From Gaiellasilicea sp963730405 (GTDB taxonomy: Bacteria > Actinomycetota > Thermoleophilia > Gaiellales > Gaiellaceae), in NCBI GenBank assembly GCA_963730405.1, contig CAVSRW010000009.1, positions 172,112 to 236,111 of the forward strand: a stretch of DNA of 64,000 nt, written 5' to 3'. Positions within the stretch are counted from its first letter, which is position 1; every line of letters starts with the position of its first letter. Both the position numbers and the translations under genes were made by a program. A model generated the notes under the pieces. The model made no database searches, had not been told where the DNA came from, and worked only from the letters and a program-made list of their open reading frames with translations. This document shows positions 45,687 to 55,499 of the stretch, piece after piece.

Positions 45687-45715
45687 ACGCTACAAGAGGC
45701 GCTGCGGCAGGTCAA
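45687..45715 (-). promoter_or_regulatory. Promoter of the borosin cassette (leaderless)
   Basis: On the minus strand TTGACC (45710-45715), a 17-bp spacer and TAGCGT (45687-45692), then 7 nt to the ATG. Close to the housekeeping consensus, placing the transcription start on or next to the start codon. Confidence 0.75.
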
Positions 45716-45742
45716 TAGGGGCCGCCGAGCTACGCTGGGGTG

Positions 45743-48700
45743 GTGGACCCGCTCGCTCCGTTTTCCGAGAAGACGCGGGCCTGGTTCGAGCAGGCGTTCG
45801 ACGGCCCGACCCCGGCCCAGGCGGCCGGCTGGCCCGCGATCGCCTCCGGCGGGCATGTCCTGATCCAGGCGCCGACCGGCTCCGGCAAGACGCTGGCCGC
45901 GTTCCTCTACGGGATCGACCGGCTCGACGCGAGCCCCGGCTCCGGCCTGCGGCTCCTGTACGTGTCGCCGCTGAAGGCGCTCAACTACGACGTCGAGCGG
46001 AACCTGCGCGGGCCGCTCGCCGGGCTGCGGTCCGACCTGCGCGTCGGCGTCCGCACCGGGGACACGACGCAGAAGGAGCGGCGTGAGCTGATCAAGGAGC
46101 CGCCCGACATCCTGATCACGACCCCGGAGTCGCTCTACCTGATGCTGACCTCGCAGGCGCGCGAGACGCTGCGCGGCCTCGAGACGGTGATCGTCGACGA
46201 GGTGCACGCCGTCGCGGGCACCAAGCGCGGCGCGCACATGGCTCTCTCGCTCGAGCGCCTCGACGCGCTCCTCGACCGTCCCGCCCAGCGGATCGGCCTC
46301 TCGGCGACACAGCGGCCGCTCGAGGAGATCGGCCGCTTCGTCTCAGGTGACCGTCCGATCCAGCTCGTCGACGCCGGGACGCGGAAGGATCTCGACCTCG
46401 AGGTCGTCGTGCCCGTCGAGGACCTGCGCGAGCTGGGGACGTCCAGCGAGCTGGCGCAGCCGGTCGTCAACGACGACGTCGTGATGGCCTCGGGGTACGA
46501 GTCGACGGCGCGCTCGATCTGGCCCTCGATCTACCCGGCGATCCTCGAGCTCGTCAAGCAGCACCGCTCGACGATCGTCTTCGTCAACAACCGCCGGCTC
46601 GCCGAACGGCTGGCCGTGAGATTGAACGAGCTGGCCGAGGAGGAAATCGCGCGCGCACACCACGGCTCGCTCGCGCGCGAGCAGCGGCTGCTCATCGAGG
46701 AGGACCTGAAGGCGGGGCGGATCCCGTGCCTCGTCGCCACCTCGAGCCTCGAGCTCGGGATCGACATGGGCGCCGTCGACCTGGTGATCCAGGTCGAGAG
46801 CCCGAAGTCGGTCGCGCGCGGACTGCAGCGCGTCGGCCGCGCCGGCCACGAGCTCGGCTCGACTTCGAAGGGCCGCATCTTCCCCAAGTTCCGCGCCGAC
46901 CTGCTCGAGTCGGCGGTCGTCGCCCGCGCCATGCGCGGCGGCGAGATCGAGGAGACGAAGATCCCGCGGAACCCGCTCGACGTGCTCGCCCAGCAGATCG
47001 TCGCGATCGTGGCCGAGGAGGAGATCGAAGTCGCCGTGTTGCACCGGCTCGTCCGCGGCGCGTACCCGTTCGCCGACCTCTCGCTGCAGCAGCTGGAGAA
47101 CGTGCTCGACATGCTCGCCGGCCGCTATCCGTCGGACGAGTTCGCCGAGCTGCGGCCGCGGATCGTCTGGGACCGCACCGCCGGCGTCATCCGTGGGCGA
47201 ACCGGCGCGCGCCGGCTCGCCGTCACGAACGCGGGCACGATCCCCGACCGAGGCCTCTTCGGCGTCCACCTGATCGACGGCGGCGGCCGCGTCGGCGAGC
47301 TCGACGAGGAGATGGTGTACGAGGCGCGCCAGGGGCAGACGTTCATGCTCGGCGCGTCCACGTGGCGGATCGAGGAGATCACGCGCGACCGGGTGATCGT
47401 GTCGCCCGCGCCTGGCGTGCCCGGTGCCGTCCCGTTCTGGAAGGGCGAGGGGGTCGGCCGGCCGTTCGAGCTGGGGGAGAAGATCGGCCGCGCCTCGCGC
47501 GAGCTGGTCGCCCGCTCCGACGAGAAGGCGCTCGACCACCTCCGCGACGAGTACCACCTCGACCCGAAGGCGGCCCAGAACCTGCTCACGTTCCTGCGCG
47601 AGCAGGCGGCCGCGACCGGAGTGATCCCCTCCGACCGGGCGATCGTCGTCGAGCGCTTCCGCGACGAGATCGGCGACTGGCGCGTCTGCATCCTGACCCC
47701 GTTCGGCGGCCGGGTGCATGCGCCGTGGGGGATGGCCCTGACGGCGCGGCTGCGTGACTCGCTCGGGCTCGACGCGCAGTCGATCTGGTCCGACGACGGG
47801 ATCGCGCTCCACCTTCCGGAGGCGGACGCGCCGCCGGGCCTGGCCGACCTGCTGATCGGCCCCGACGAGATCGAGGAGCTCGTCGTCGGCGAGGTGGGTC
47901 AGACCGCGCTCTTCGGCGCCCGCTTCCGCGAGAACGCCTCGCGGGCGCTGCTGATCCCGCGCCGACGCCCCGGGCAGCGGACGCCGCTCTGGCAGCAGCG
48001 CCTGAAGGCGCAGAACCTGCTCCAGGTCGCGCGCAAGTACGGCTCGTTCCCGATCGTGCTCGAGACCTACCGCGAGTGCCTCCAGGACGTCTTCGACCTT
48101 CCAGCGCTGAAGAACATCCTCCGCGGGCTGCAGACCCGTGAGCTCGACCTGGTCGAGGTCGAGACGGCATCCGCCTCGCCGTTCGCGAGCTCCCTCCTCT
48201 TCGACTACGTCGCCACGTACATGTACGAGGACGACACGCCGCCGGCCGAGCGCCGCGCGCAGGCGCTCTCGCTCGACCGCGACCTGCTCCGGGAGCTGCT
48301 GGGCCAGGAGGAGCTGCGGGAGCTGATCGACGCCGACGCGCTCGCCGAGGTCGAGCGGCAGCTGCGCGGCGATCCGCGCGACCCGGACGAGCTCCACGAC
48401 GTCCTCCGCCGCCGCGGCGACCTGCGCCCCGGCGAGTACGACGAGGCCCAGGCCGCGATCCTGCTCGCGGAGCGGCGCGCGCTCACGGCCCGGATCGCCG
48501 GCGAGGAGCGGCTGATCGCCGCCGAGGACGCCGGCCGCTACCGGGACGCGCTCGGCGTGATGCCGCCCGGCGGCCTGCCGGAAGCCTTCCTCGAGGGCGG
48601 TACGGACTCGCTCCGGCAGCTCCTGCTCAGGTTCGCGAAGGGCCGCGGCCCGTTCACGACCGCCGAGGCCGACGCGCGGTTCGGGCTCGGGCTCGAGCAG

Positions 48701-50017
48701 CTGCTGCACGAGCTCGAGCGCGAGGACCTGCTCGTCCGCGGCGAGCTCCGCCCGGGCGGGACCGAGCGGGAGTGGTGCGATCCGGACGTGCTCAGGCGCC
48801 TGCGGCGCGCCTCGCTCGCCGCGCTCCGGCGGGAGGTCGAGCCGGCCGAGCAGGCGGCGCTCGGCCGCTTCCTGCCCGCCTGGCACGGGATCGGCCGCCG
48901 CGCGACCCTCCGTGAGGCGCTCGTCCCGCTCCAGGGGCTGGCGCTCCCGGTGAGCCTCTGGGAGGGCGAGGTGCTCCCGCGCCGCGTGCCGGGCTACCAG
49001 CCGGCCTGGCTCGACGCGCTCTGCGCGGCCGGCGAGCTCGTCTGGGTCGGCGCCGGCCTCGACCGCGTCGCCGTCTACTTCCGCGAGGATGCACCGGTCC
49101 TGGGCCTGCCTGCCGGCGCGCCTGCGCCCGAGGCGCCGGAGGCGGACGCGATCCGCGCCGCCCTCGGGAAGGGCGCGATGTTCTGGGCCGACCTGCTCGA
49201 GGAGACGGAGCTCGAAGCCGAGGCGGCGCTGCCGGCGCTGTGGGAGCTCGTCTGGGCGGGCGAGGTGACGAACGACGCGTGGACGCCGCTGCGCGCCGGG
49301 CGCCGCTACGACGCACCGCAGGCGCAACGGCGTCCGCGCAGGTTCTCCCGCACGCGCGGGGCTGTGATCACGTCGACCCAGGGTCGCTGGTCGCGCACCG
49401 AGCGGCTCTTCGCCGGCACGCCCGACCGCCGCGCGCTCGCCGAGCTCCTGCTCGAGCGGCAGGGGATCGTCACCCGCGACGGCGTCCGCGGCGAGGGGAT
49501 CCCCGGTGGCTACAGCGCCGTCTACTCGGAGCTGAAGGATCTCGAGACGATCGGCGCCTGCCGCCGCGGCTACTTCGTCGAAGGCCTCGGCGGTGCCCAG
49601 TTCGCGCTCCCCGGAGCGGTGGAGCGGCTGCGCGAGCTGCGCGCAGAGGACGATCCCGAACCGCTCGTCCTCGCCGCCGCCGACCCCGCGCAGCCGTACG
49701 GGGCCGCGCTGCCGTGGCCGAAGCGTGCCGGCGCCCGCGCCGCCCGCGTCGCCGGCGCCCAGGTCGTGCTGCTCGGCGGCGAGGCCGCGCTCTTCGTCGA
49801 GCGCGGCGGCAGGACACTCGTGCCGCTTCGCGAGCCCGACGAGGAGTGGCTGCGGCCGGCGATCGCAGCGCTCGTCGAGCACGTCAAGGCGGGTGGGGCG
49901 AAGCGCCTCGCGGTCGAGCGCTTCGACGGGCAGCCCGTGACCGAGACGGAGATCATGTCGCTGCTCGTCGAGGCCGGCTTCCTGGCCGGCCCGCGCCGCG
50001 CGGTGCTGCGGCCCTGA
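45743..50017 (+). CDS. lhr: Lhr-like ATP-dependent helicase
   Basis: About 1424 residues. Superfamily 2 helicase core: FDGPTPAQAAGWPAI (Q-like), Walker A QAPTGSGKT, IVDEVHAVAGTKRGAHM (DEVH), LSATQRP, then ATSSLELGIDMGAVDLVIQVESP and GLQRVGRAGH (motif VI). The DEAD/H-associated domain and the long Lhr C-terminal (winged-helix/beta-barrel) region follow without a frameshift over 4.3 kb. A 3'-5' DNA or RNA:DNA helicase in repair. GTG 45743 is 6 nt after TACGCT; GTG 45740 is directly before it. Divergent from the borosin cassette. Confidence 0.93.
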   Translation: MDPLAPFSEKTRAWFEQAFDGPTPAQAAGWPAIASGGHVLIQAPTGSGKTLAAFLYGIDRLDASPGSGLRLLYVSPLKALNYDVERNLRGPLAGLRSDLRVGVRTGDTTQKERRELIKEPPDILITTPESLYLMLTSQARETLRGLETVIVDEVHAVAGTKRGAHMALSLERLDALLDRPAQRIGLSATQRPLEEIGRFVSGDRPIQLVDAGTRKDLDLEVVVPVEDLRELGTSSELAQPVVNDDVVMASGYESTARSIWPSIYPAILELVKQHRSTIVFVNNRRLAERLAVRLNELAEEEIARAHHGSLAREQRLLIEEDLKAGRIPCLVATSSLELGIDMGAVDLVIQVESPKSVARGLQRVGRAGHELGSTSKGRIFPKFRADLLESAVVARAMRGGEIEETKIPRNPLDVLAQQIVAIVAEEEIEVAVLHRLVRGAYPFADLSLQQLENVLDMLAGRYPSDEFAELRPRIVWDRTAGVIRGRTGARRLAVTNAGTIPDRGLFGVHLIDGGGRVGELDEEMVYEARQGQTFMLGASTWRIEEITRDRVIVSPAPGVPGAVPFWKGEGVGRPFELGEKIGRASRELVARSDEKALDHLRDEYHLDPKAAQNLLTFLREQAAATGVIPSDRAIVVERFRDEIGDWRVCILTPFGGRVHAPWGMALTARLRDSLGLDAQSIWSDDGIALHLPEADAPPGLADLLIGPDEIEELVVGEVGQTALFGARFRENASRALLIPRRRPGQRTPLWQQRLKAQNLLQVARKYGSFPIVLETYRECLQDVFDLPALKNILRGLQTRELDLVEVETASASPFASSLLFDYVATYMYEDDTPPAERRAQALSLDRDLLRELLGQEELRELIDADALAEVERQLRGDPRDPDELHDVLRRRGDLRPGEYDEAQAAILLAERRALTARIAGEERLIAAEDAGRYRDALGVMPPGGLPEAFLEGGTDSLRQLLLRFAKGRGPFTTAEADARFGLGLEQLLHELEREDLLVRGELRPGGTEREWCDPDVLRRLRRASLAALRREVEPAEQAALGRFLPAWHGIGRRATLREALVPLQGLALPVSLWEGEVLPRRVPGYQPAWLDALCAAGELVWVGAGLDRVAVYFREDAPVLGLPAGAPAPEAPEADAIRAALGKGAMFWADLLEETELEAEAALPALWELVWAGEVTNDAWTPLRAGRRYDAPQAQRRPRRFSRTRGAVITSTQGRWSRTERLFAGTPDRRALAELLLERQGIVTRDGVRGEGIPGGYSAVYSELKDLETIGACRRGYFVEGLGGAQFALPGAVERLRELRAEDDPEPLVLAAADPAQPYGAALPWPKRAGARAARVAGAQVVLLGGEAALFVERGGRTLVPLREPDEEWLRPAIAALVEHVKAGGAKRLAVERFDGQPVTETEIMSLLVEAGFLAGPRRAVLRP

Positions 50018-50054
50018 TTTCCCGCGAGTCCTCTCGGTCGACCAGTCGCGACCG

Positions 50055-51393
50055 TCAGACGCGCGGCAGTGCGGCCGCTTCGCGCAGCTCAGCCACCGCC
50101 GCCCCGAGCCGGGGCTGCGCTTCCTCGTCGACGCCGGCCCCGCCCGTGACGACCACGAGCCTGTCGGGGAGATCCTCCTCGGCGAGCCCTGCCTCGAGCT
50201 CCGCCCGCGCAGCTGCATCGCTCGCGCTCAGGCAGAGCACGTCCGCGTTCGTCCGCACCGCGGTCGCGACCGCCGCGTCGAGCGGCGTATCGGTGCCGAG
50301 GTACACGGCCAGCCAGCCGTCCGCCTGGAGCAGGACCGCGAGCGCGAGCAACCCGAGCTCGTGCCGCTCGCCGGGCGCGCACGCGAGCACCGCCGTGCCG
50401 CGGACGGCGGCGCGCCGGTCGCCCAGGAGCGTCCGCAGTCGCGCCAGCACGACCTCGCTGAGCAGGCGCTCCTCCGCGATGCAGTCTGCTCCGGCCTCCC
50501 AGCGGTCTCCGACGAATCGCAGCGCGGGCGCGACGATCTCCTCGATCGCCGTTTCGACGTCGTAGAGCGTGAAGGACTGCTCGACGAGCGCGACGAGCCG
50601 GCGCGTGTCCGTGTCGGCGACCGCGGCGACGATCGCGTCGCGCAGCCCCGGCGCCGACGACTCGGCGTTGGCCTGGTCGGTCTCGAGCAGCGCGGCCGCC
50701 TCGCCGATCCGGAAGCCCTCCGAGAGCCGGTCGCGAAGCCACTCCACCCTCGCGACGTCCCGTTCGTCGTAGCGGCGCTGGCCGCCGGACGTGCGGCTGG
50801 GCCGGAGGACGCCGTACCGGCGTTCCCACTTGCGCAGCGTGTCGGCGCCGATTCCGGTCCGGCGCGCCACGGCGGCGATGTTGAGCCCGCCCTGCGGGTG
50901 CGGCGCCGGGCGCGCGTGCAGGTATGCGCTGACCGTGGCGGCCAGGTCGAGGAGCGACGCGAACGTCCGCCTCCGTCCACCGCCGCGGCGAGGTGTCGAT
51001 CGCGCAGAGCGTCCCGATCGGACGGCCGCCGGCCCCGATCAGCGGCACGCCGAGGTACGCGACGATGCCGAGCGCACCGATCGCGGGGCTGCGTTTCACG
51101 AGGTCGTCGACGCGCGCGTCCTCGATCAGGAGCGGCTTCCGCGAGCGGATCGCGTGCTGGCAGGCCGAGTGGGAGATCGGGATCCCGGGCGTCGAGTCCC
51201 AGGGCTGCTGCGGCCCGACGCAGCTCGCGAAGTGGAGCTCGTCGCCGTCCGCGATCGTGATCAGCGCGACCGGGGTGTCGAGCAGACTCGCGGCCAGCCG
51301 GGTCGTGCGGTCGAACAGCTCGCGCGCCTCAGCGTCCAGCGGGGACGCGTCGGATCCGGTGCGCACGCCCTGTGGGGTCAGGGACTGTGGCAT
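50055..51393 (-). CDS. GAF-MerR-cobalamin-binding fusion regulator, one frameshift
   Basis: About 446 residues. An N-terminal GAF domain (LDTPVALITIADGDELHFAS, SHSACQHAIRSRKPLLIEDA) is followed by a MerR helix-turn-helix (NIAAVARRTGIGADTLRKWERRYGV) and a CarH-like cobalamin module (ending LPRV). The B12 His ligand motif E-x-H-x2-G is present in GERHELG. The CarH-type W-x9-EH is W-EAGADCIAE-ER, with His replaced by Arg, so light sensing through adenosylcobalamin may be altered. The frame changes near 50958 between GAF and MerR; a true gene split is possible but an indel is simpler. Target genes unknown; it diverges from the glycosylase gene. Confidence 0.75.
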
Positions 51394-51425
51394 GCGGCCG
51401 ACAGGGTAACTCTAAGCTGGACGAC

Positions 51426-52178
51426 GTGCCCGAGGGGGACGCGCTTCACCGTGCGGCGCGGCGGCTCCAGCCGCTCGTCGGCCAGCGGCTCGAGGTCGAG
51501 TCGCCCAACCCTCGCGCGCAGGCGACCGGCGTCGCGCCGCGCGTCGACGGCCGCGTGCTCGAGGCGGTCGAGGCCGTCGGGAAGAACCTCCTGCTCCGCT
51601 TCGAGGGAGGCGTCGTCGTCCGGAGCCACCTGCGGATGAACGGCCGCTGGCGCATCGAGCCGCGTGGCAAGGCGCGGACGGGGCTGCCGTGGCTCGTGCT
51701 GCGCGGCGAGACCCACGAAGGCGTGCTCTGGAACGGCCCCGTGCTCACGCTCGAGCAGCGGAACGTCGGCCGTCTCGGCCAGGACGTGCTCGCGGAGGAG
51801 TTCGACCTCGACGCGGCGGCCGCACGGTTGCGCGCGTGCCGGGGATCGCCGGCTCGGCGAGGCGCTGCAGGATCAGCGGCTCGTCGCCGGGATCGGGAAC
51901 ATGTGGATGGCGGAGGCGCTCTGGTCGATCCGCGTCTCGCCGTGGGCGCGCGTCGGCGACGTCGGCGACGGACGCTCCGCGATGCCGTTGCGGCGGCGCG
52001 ACGGCTGATGCGGGAGGCGCTCGCACCGGGACGGCCGGGCCGCCAGGTCTACCGCCGCGCCGGACGCCCGTGCCTGCGCTGCGGCACGATCGTCCGCTCG
52101 CGCGGCCAGGGCGACGCGAACCGGACCGCCTACTGGTGCCCCGGCTGCCAGGAAGGAGGCGGGCCGCCGGGGGAGTAA
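51426..52178 (+). CDS. Fpg/Nei-family DNA glycosylase, two frameshifts
   Basis: About 250 residues. It begins V-PEGDALHRAARRLQPLVG, giving the Pro/Glu active-site N-terminus after Met removal. MNGRWRIEPRG, QRLVAGIGNMWMAEALW (H2TH) and a C-terminal zinc finger CLRCGTIVRSRGQGDANRTA to CPGC complete the enzyme. It shifts near 51842 (surplus base in GGGG) and back near 51970 (base missing in GG). It excises oxidised bases and nicks the strand. GTG 51426 lies 7 nt after TAAGCT. Confidence 0.85.
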   Translation: MPEGDALHRAARRLQPLVGQRLEVESPNPRAQATGVAPRVDGRVLEAVEAVGKNLLLRFEGGVVVRSHLRMNGRWRIEPRGKARTGLPWLVLRGETHEGVLWNGPVLTLEQRNVGRLGQDVLAEEFDLDAAAARLRACRGSPARRGAAGSAARRRDREHVDGGGALVDPRLAVGARRRRRRRTLRDAVAAARRLMREALAPGRPGRQVYRRAGRPCLRCGTIVRSRGQGDANRTAYWCPGCQEGGGPPGE

Positions 52179-52187
52179 GCAGGGCGG

Positions 52188-53424
52188 ATGGCGGTCCGCG
52201 CTCCGCAGCTCCACCTCGTCTCCGCGCGCTTCTGCCTCGGCGCCTTCGTCTTCCTCGGCCGCGCGCTCGAGGAGGGCGACGAGCTCCCGTTCGCGTTCGA
52301 GGAGCACGTCCAGCGCGGCGGGCCGGCGCTCTACGAGTACCGGCCGCTCGTACGCTCGTTCGTCGAGTCGCGCGCGAGCGCGCTCGCGACCGCGACGACG
52401 CGCGGATCGCGCTCGACGAGCTGCTGCGCGAGCCGGCCGCGGCGATCTTCGCCCGCGCGCACGCGGGCCCGACGCCGACCGAGGAGCAGGCGCTCTTCCG
52501 CACCGTCCTGCTCTCGCTGCTGATCTCGACCGCCGAGGCGTGCGGCGGCTTCGACTGGGACGACCGCGCGTTCGAGCGTGCGTACGCCGAGCTCGAGCGC
52601 TCGCTCTTCGGCGACGCGCGCGCGTACGCCGCGGTGGCGCCGCTGGTCGGGATCTCCGTCGTGACGCAGGTCGAGCTCGGAGGAGGGCTGCGCCTCCGCG
52701 CGGCGGCCACCGGCGAGCTCGCCCACCACTGGCCCGAGGCGCAGGGACTGCTGCCCGCCGGCTTCGGGCGCGAGGTCGACCGCTACTGCGTGCTCGAGCT
52801 CGAGCGCGGGCTCGAGGCCGGCGAGGAGCCGCCCGACGCGCCCGCCGAGCTCGCCGACGCCGTCTCCGCGATCCGCCTCGCGACCGCCGCGCCGGTCGCC
52901 GCCGGGCCCGGTCCTGTTCGAGCGTCTCGACTGGCGCCCGTTCGGGATCCGGCCGGTGCTGCCGATCGCGGCGACCCAGCCGCCCGGCGAGCCGACGCGG
53001 CTCGACTCCTTCCGCGCCGAGCTGGCCCGCGAGCTCCTCGCGCGGCTCGCGCTCGCCGACGCCGACGCGCCGCTGGCCGAGGCGCTCGACCGCTGGGAGC
53101 TCTCGCTCTTCCAGAACGAGCCGTTCCGCTCCGAGCAGCTGCGCGGCGTCGCTCGTCGGCCTGCTCGGCGAGACGTGGGAGCTGCGCGCCGCCGTGCTGC
53201 TCGGCGACGCCAGCGACGAGCGGCGGGCGATCCACGCCGCGCTGCGCGCGCTCGCCGCGGGCGAGCAGGCGTCGCGGCGCGCCGAGGACGCGGTCCGGCG
53301 CTCGCTCGTCGAGGCGCTGCGGCACGGCGACCGCGCTGCGCTCGTGCGCTCGCTCGACGACGTGCTGCTCGGGCTGCGCGCCGCCGCCGGCGCGCTGAGC
53401 GCGCAGCGATTCACCCTTCCCTGA
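52188..53424 (+). CDS. Hypothetical protein, three frameshifts
   Basis: About 411 residues after correcting shifts near 52390, 52907 and 53144. It is acidic, Ala/Leu/Glu-rich and probably helical: CLGAFVFLGRALEEGDELPF, LLISTAEACGGFDWDDRAFE, LVGISVVTQVELGGGLRLR, FERLDWRPFGIRPVLPIAAT and SLVGLLGETWELRAAVLLG. I recognise no domain. The correct frame continues across each shift with similar codon usage, so it is probably one intact gene in the organism. ATG 52188 is 10 nt after the glycosylase stop. Confidence 0.5.
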
Positions 53425-53472
53425 CGAAGCCGTAGCGCTTTCGTGACGAGCGCGCGCGCTAGCGTCGACGGC

Positions 53473-53683
53473 ATGGACGACAGCACGCCGTTCTCGCCCG
53501 GCTCGACCGGATCGACACGCTCGACCGCGACGGTGCGGCGCGCGGACGAGCTGCTGGCGGAGCTGCGCGGGCTCCTCCGCGAGGCGGAGGAGCGCTCGCG
53601 GGAGCGGACGGCCGACGAGCGAGGGAAGAGGAGGTGGTCGGGCGCCTCGGCACGGCGCGGCACGGGACATAATCGACGAGTGA
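53473..53683 (+). CDS. Small helical protein, several frameshifts
   Basis: About 70 residues when frames are spliced: MDDSTPF, then ARLDRIDTLDRDGAAR, ADELLAELRGLLREAEERSR, REEEVVGRLGTA and ARDIIDE ending at TGA 53681-53683. Charged heptads suggest a coiled coil. ATG 53473 follows TAGCGT by 7 nt. The stop overlaps the GTG of the cupin gene. At least three one-base indels within 200 bp make the exact sequence uncertain. Confidence 0.4.
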
Positions 53684-54616
53684 TCGCACACTGGGACGAG
53701 GTCGAGAGCCGTCGGGCGGAGGTCGGCCACCTCGCGGGAGCCTGGGCCGATCTCGGCGCGGCGGCCGGGACGCAGACCGTCGGCGTCAAGCGGATCACGA
53801 TCGATCCCGGCAAGTGGTCGACGCCGTTTCACTTCCAGACCGGGGAGGAGGAGATCTTCTTCGTCCTCGGCGGCTCGGGCATCTGCCTGCTTCGACGACC
53901 GGGCGTTCGAGGTCGGCGTCGGGGACTGCATCGTCCACCGCGTTCGCGAGGCGCCACACGCTGCGCGCGGGCGACGACGGGCTCGACGTGCTCGCCTTCG
54001 GGGACGCGCAGCGGAACCGAGGCCGCGCACCTTCCGCGCGCGCGTGTGTCGTGGCTCGGCGGCTCCTGGGTCGAGGCCGGGCGCGGCGATCATCCCTGGG
54101 AGCGCGAGACGGCGGTCGGTGAGCCGGACGTCCCCGAGCTCGGTGACCGGCCCGAGTCTGTCGTGCACGTCGACGACGTCGAGGGCGACGACGGCGGCAG
54201 CTGGAGGCGCCTGGCGCGCCAGGCGGGTGCCGTCCGGACGGGCCTGAACTGGGGCCGGCTGCAGGCCGGCGCGGAAGGCGCACCGCCGCACAGCCACTCC
54301 GCCGACGAGGAGATCTTCGTCGTGCTCGAGGGCGAAGGCGTGCTCGAGCTGCAGCCGAGCCCGCAGCGCGTTCGCAGCGGCGGCGTCTACGAGGAGCACG
54401 CGATCCGCGGCGGGCGACGTGATCTCGCGTCCTGCCGGCACCGGGCTCGCGCATGGGTTCAGGGCGGGCGACCCCGGCCTGACCTATCTGGCCTACGGAA
54501 CGCGGCGGCCGGACGACGTCTGCTACTACCCGCGCTCGAACAAGATCTACTTCCGTGGGCTCGGGCTGATCGCCCGCCTGGATGACCTCGACTACGACGA
54601 TGGCGAACCTCGGTAA
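53680..54616 (+). CDS. Bicupin protein, four frameshifts
   Basis: About 311 residues from GTG 53680. Two cupin barrels: the first has STPFHFQTGEEEIFFVLGGSG and, in shifted frames, DDRAFEVGVGDCIVHR and HTLRAGDDGLDVLAFG; the second has GAEGAPPHSHSADEEIFVVLEGEGVLEL and AGDVISRPAGTGLAHGFRAGD. The His/Glu metal-site pattern PPHSHSADEE is present only in barrel two. Frame changes near 53890, 53953, 54005 and 54412. Possibly an isomerase or dioxygenase; substrate unknown. Confidence 0.68.
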
Positions 54617-54662
54617 ACCGGTGTGAAGGAAAACCGGGGCTAGGCTTGAAAGGCGCTTGCAC

Positions 54663-55499
54663 ATGGGACTCATGCGCCTGCTACCGCGCCCGAACACCAG
54701 GGCACATCAAGCCACCGAGGAGCCGTCGTTGCAGAGGGTGATCGTCTTCGCGAACCAGAAGGGCGGCGTCGCGAAGACGACGACGACGCTGAACCTCGCG
54801 GTCGCCTTCAAGGAGAAGGGCTTCCGCGTGCTCGTGATCGACCTCGACCCGCAGGGCAACCTGACGATGAGCCAGGGCATGAACCCGGACGCGATCGAGC
54901 GCTCGATGTTCGACGTGCTCGTCCACCGGCTGCCGATCTCCGAGATCATCCACGAGGCCGAGGTCGACGTCGCCGTCTCGTCGATCGACCTCGCCGGCGC
55001 CGAGCTCGCGCTCTCGTCGATGATCGGCCGCGAGCGCGCGCTCGAGAAGGCGCTGCTCGAGGTCCGCGACCGCTACGACTTCATCCTGATCGACACGCCG
55101 CCGTCGCTCGGGCTGCTGACGATCAACGCCTTCGTCGCCGCGACCGGCGTGATCGTGCCGGTGCAGTGCGAGTACCTCTCGCTCCGCGGTCTCGTCCAGC
55201 TCGAGAACACGCTCGCGATGGTGCGCGAGAACCTCAACCCGGACGTGGAGATCGAGGGGATCCTGCCGACGATGTTCGACCGCCGCACGCTGCACTCGCG
55301 CGAGGCGGTCGAGATCCTCGAGGAGAACTTCGGCGACCTCGTCTTCAAGACCCGGATCCGCAAGACCGTCCGGTACGCCGAGGCACCCGTGAAGGGCTCG
55401 TCCGTGCTGAAGTACGACCCGAGCGGAACGGCCGCCGAGGCCTACCGCGAGCTGGCGAAGGAGGTGCTCGATGGCGCGAAACCGCGCGAGCATGCGTGA
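54663..55499 (+). CDS. ParA/Soj-family partition ATPase
   Basis: 278 residues with the deviant Walker A KGGVAKTT (33-40), switch DLDPQGNLTMSQG, and Walker B FILIDTPPSLGLLT. VIVPVQCEYLSLRGL and the C-terminal ARIRKTVRYAEAPVKG-like segment (KTRIRKTVRYAEAPVKG) are typical of chromosomal ParA/Soj. A ParB gene is not in the window; the next genes encode an FtsZ-like tubulin, so a role in positioning division is possible. ATG 54663 is used; a shorter TTG start at 54729 would begin just before the core. Confidence 0.9.
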   Translation: MGLMRLLPRPNTRAHQATEEPSLQRVIVFANQKGGVAKTTTTLNLAVAFKEKGFRVLVIDLDPQGNLTMSQGMNPDAIERSMFDVLVHRLPISEIIHEAEVDVAVSSIDLAGAELALSSMIGRERALEKALLEVRDRYDFILIDTPPSLGLLTINAFVAATGVIVPVQCEYLSLRGLVQLENTLAMVRENLNPDVEIEGILPTMFDRRTLHSREAVEILEENFGDLVFKTRIRKTVRYAEAPVKGSSVLKYDPSGTAAEAYRELAKEVLDGAKPREHA

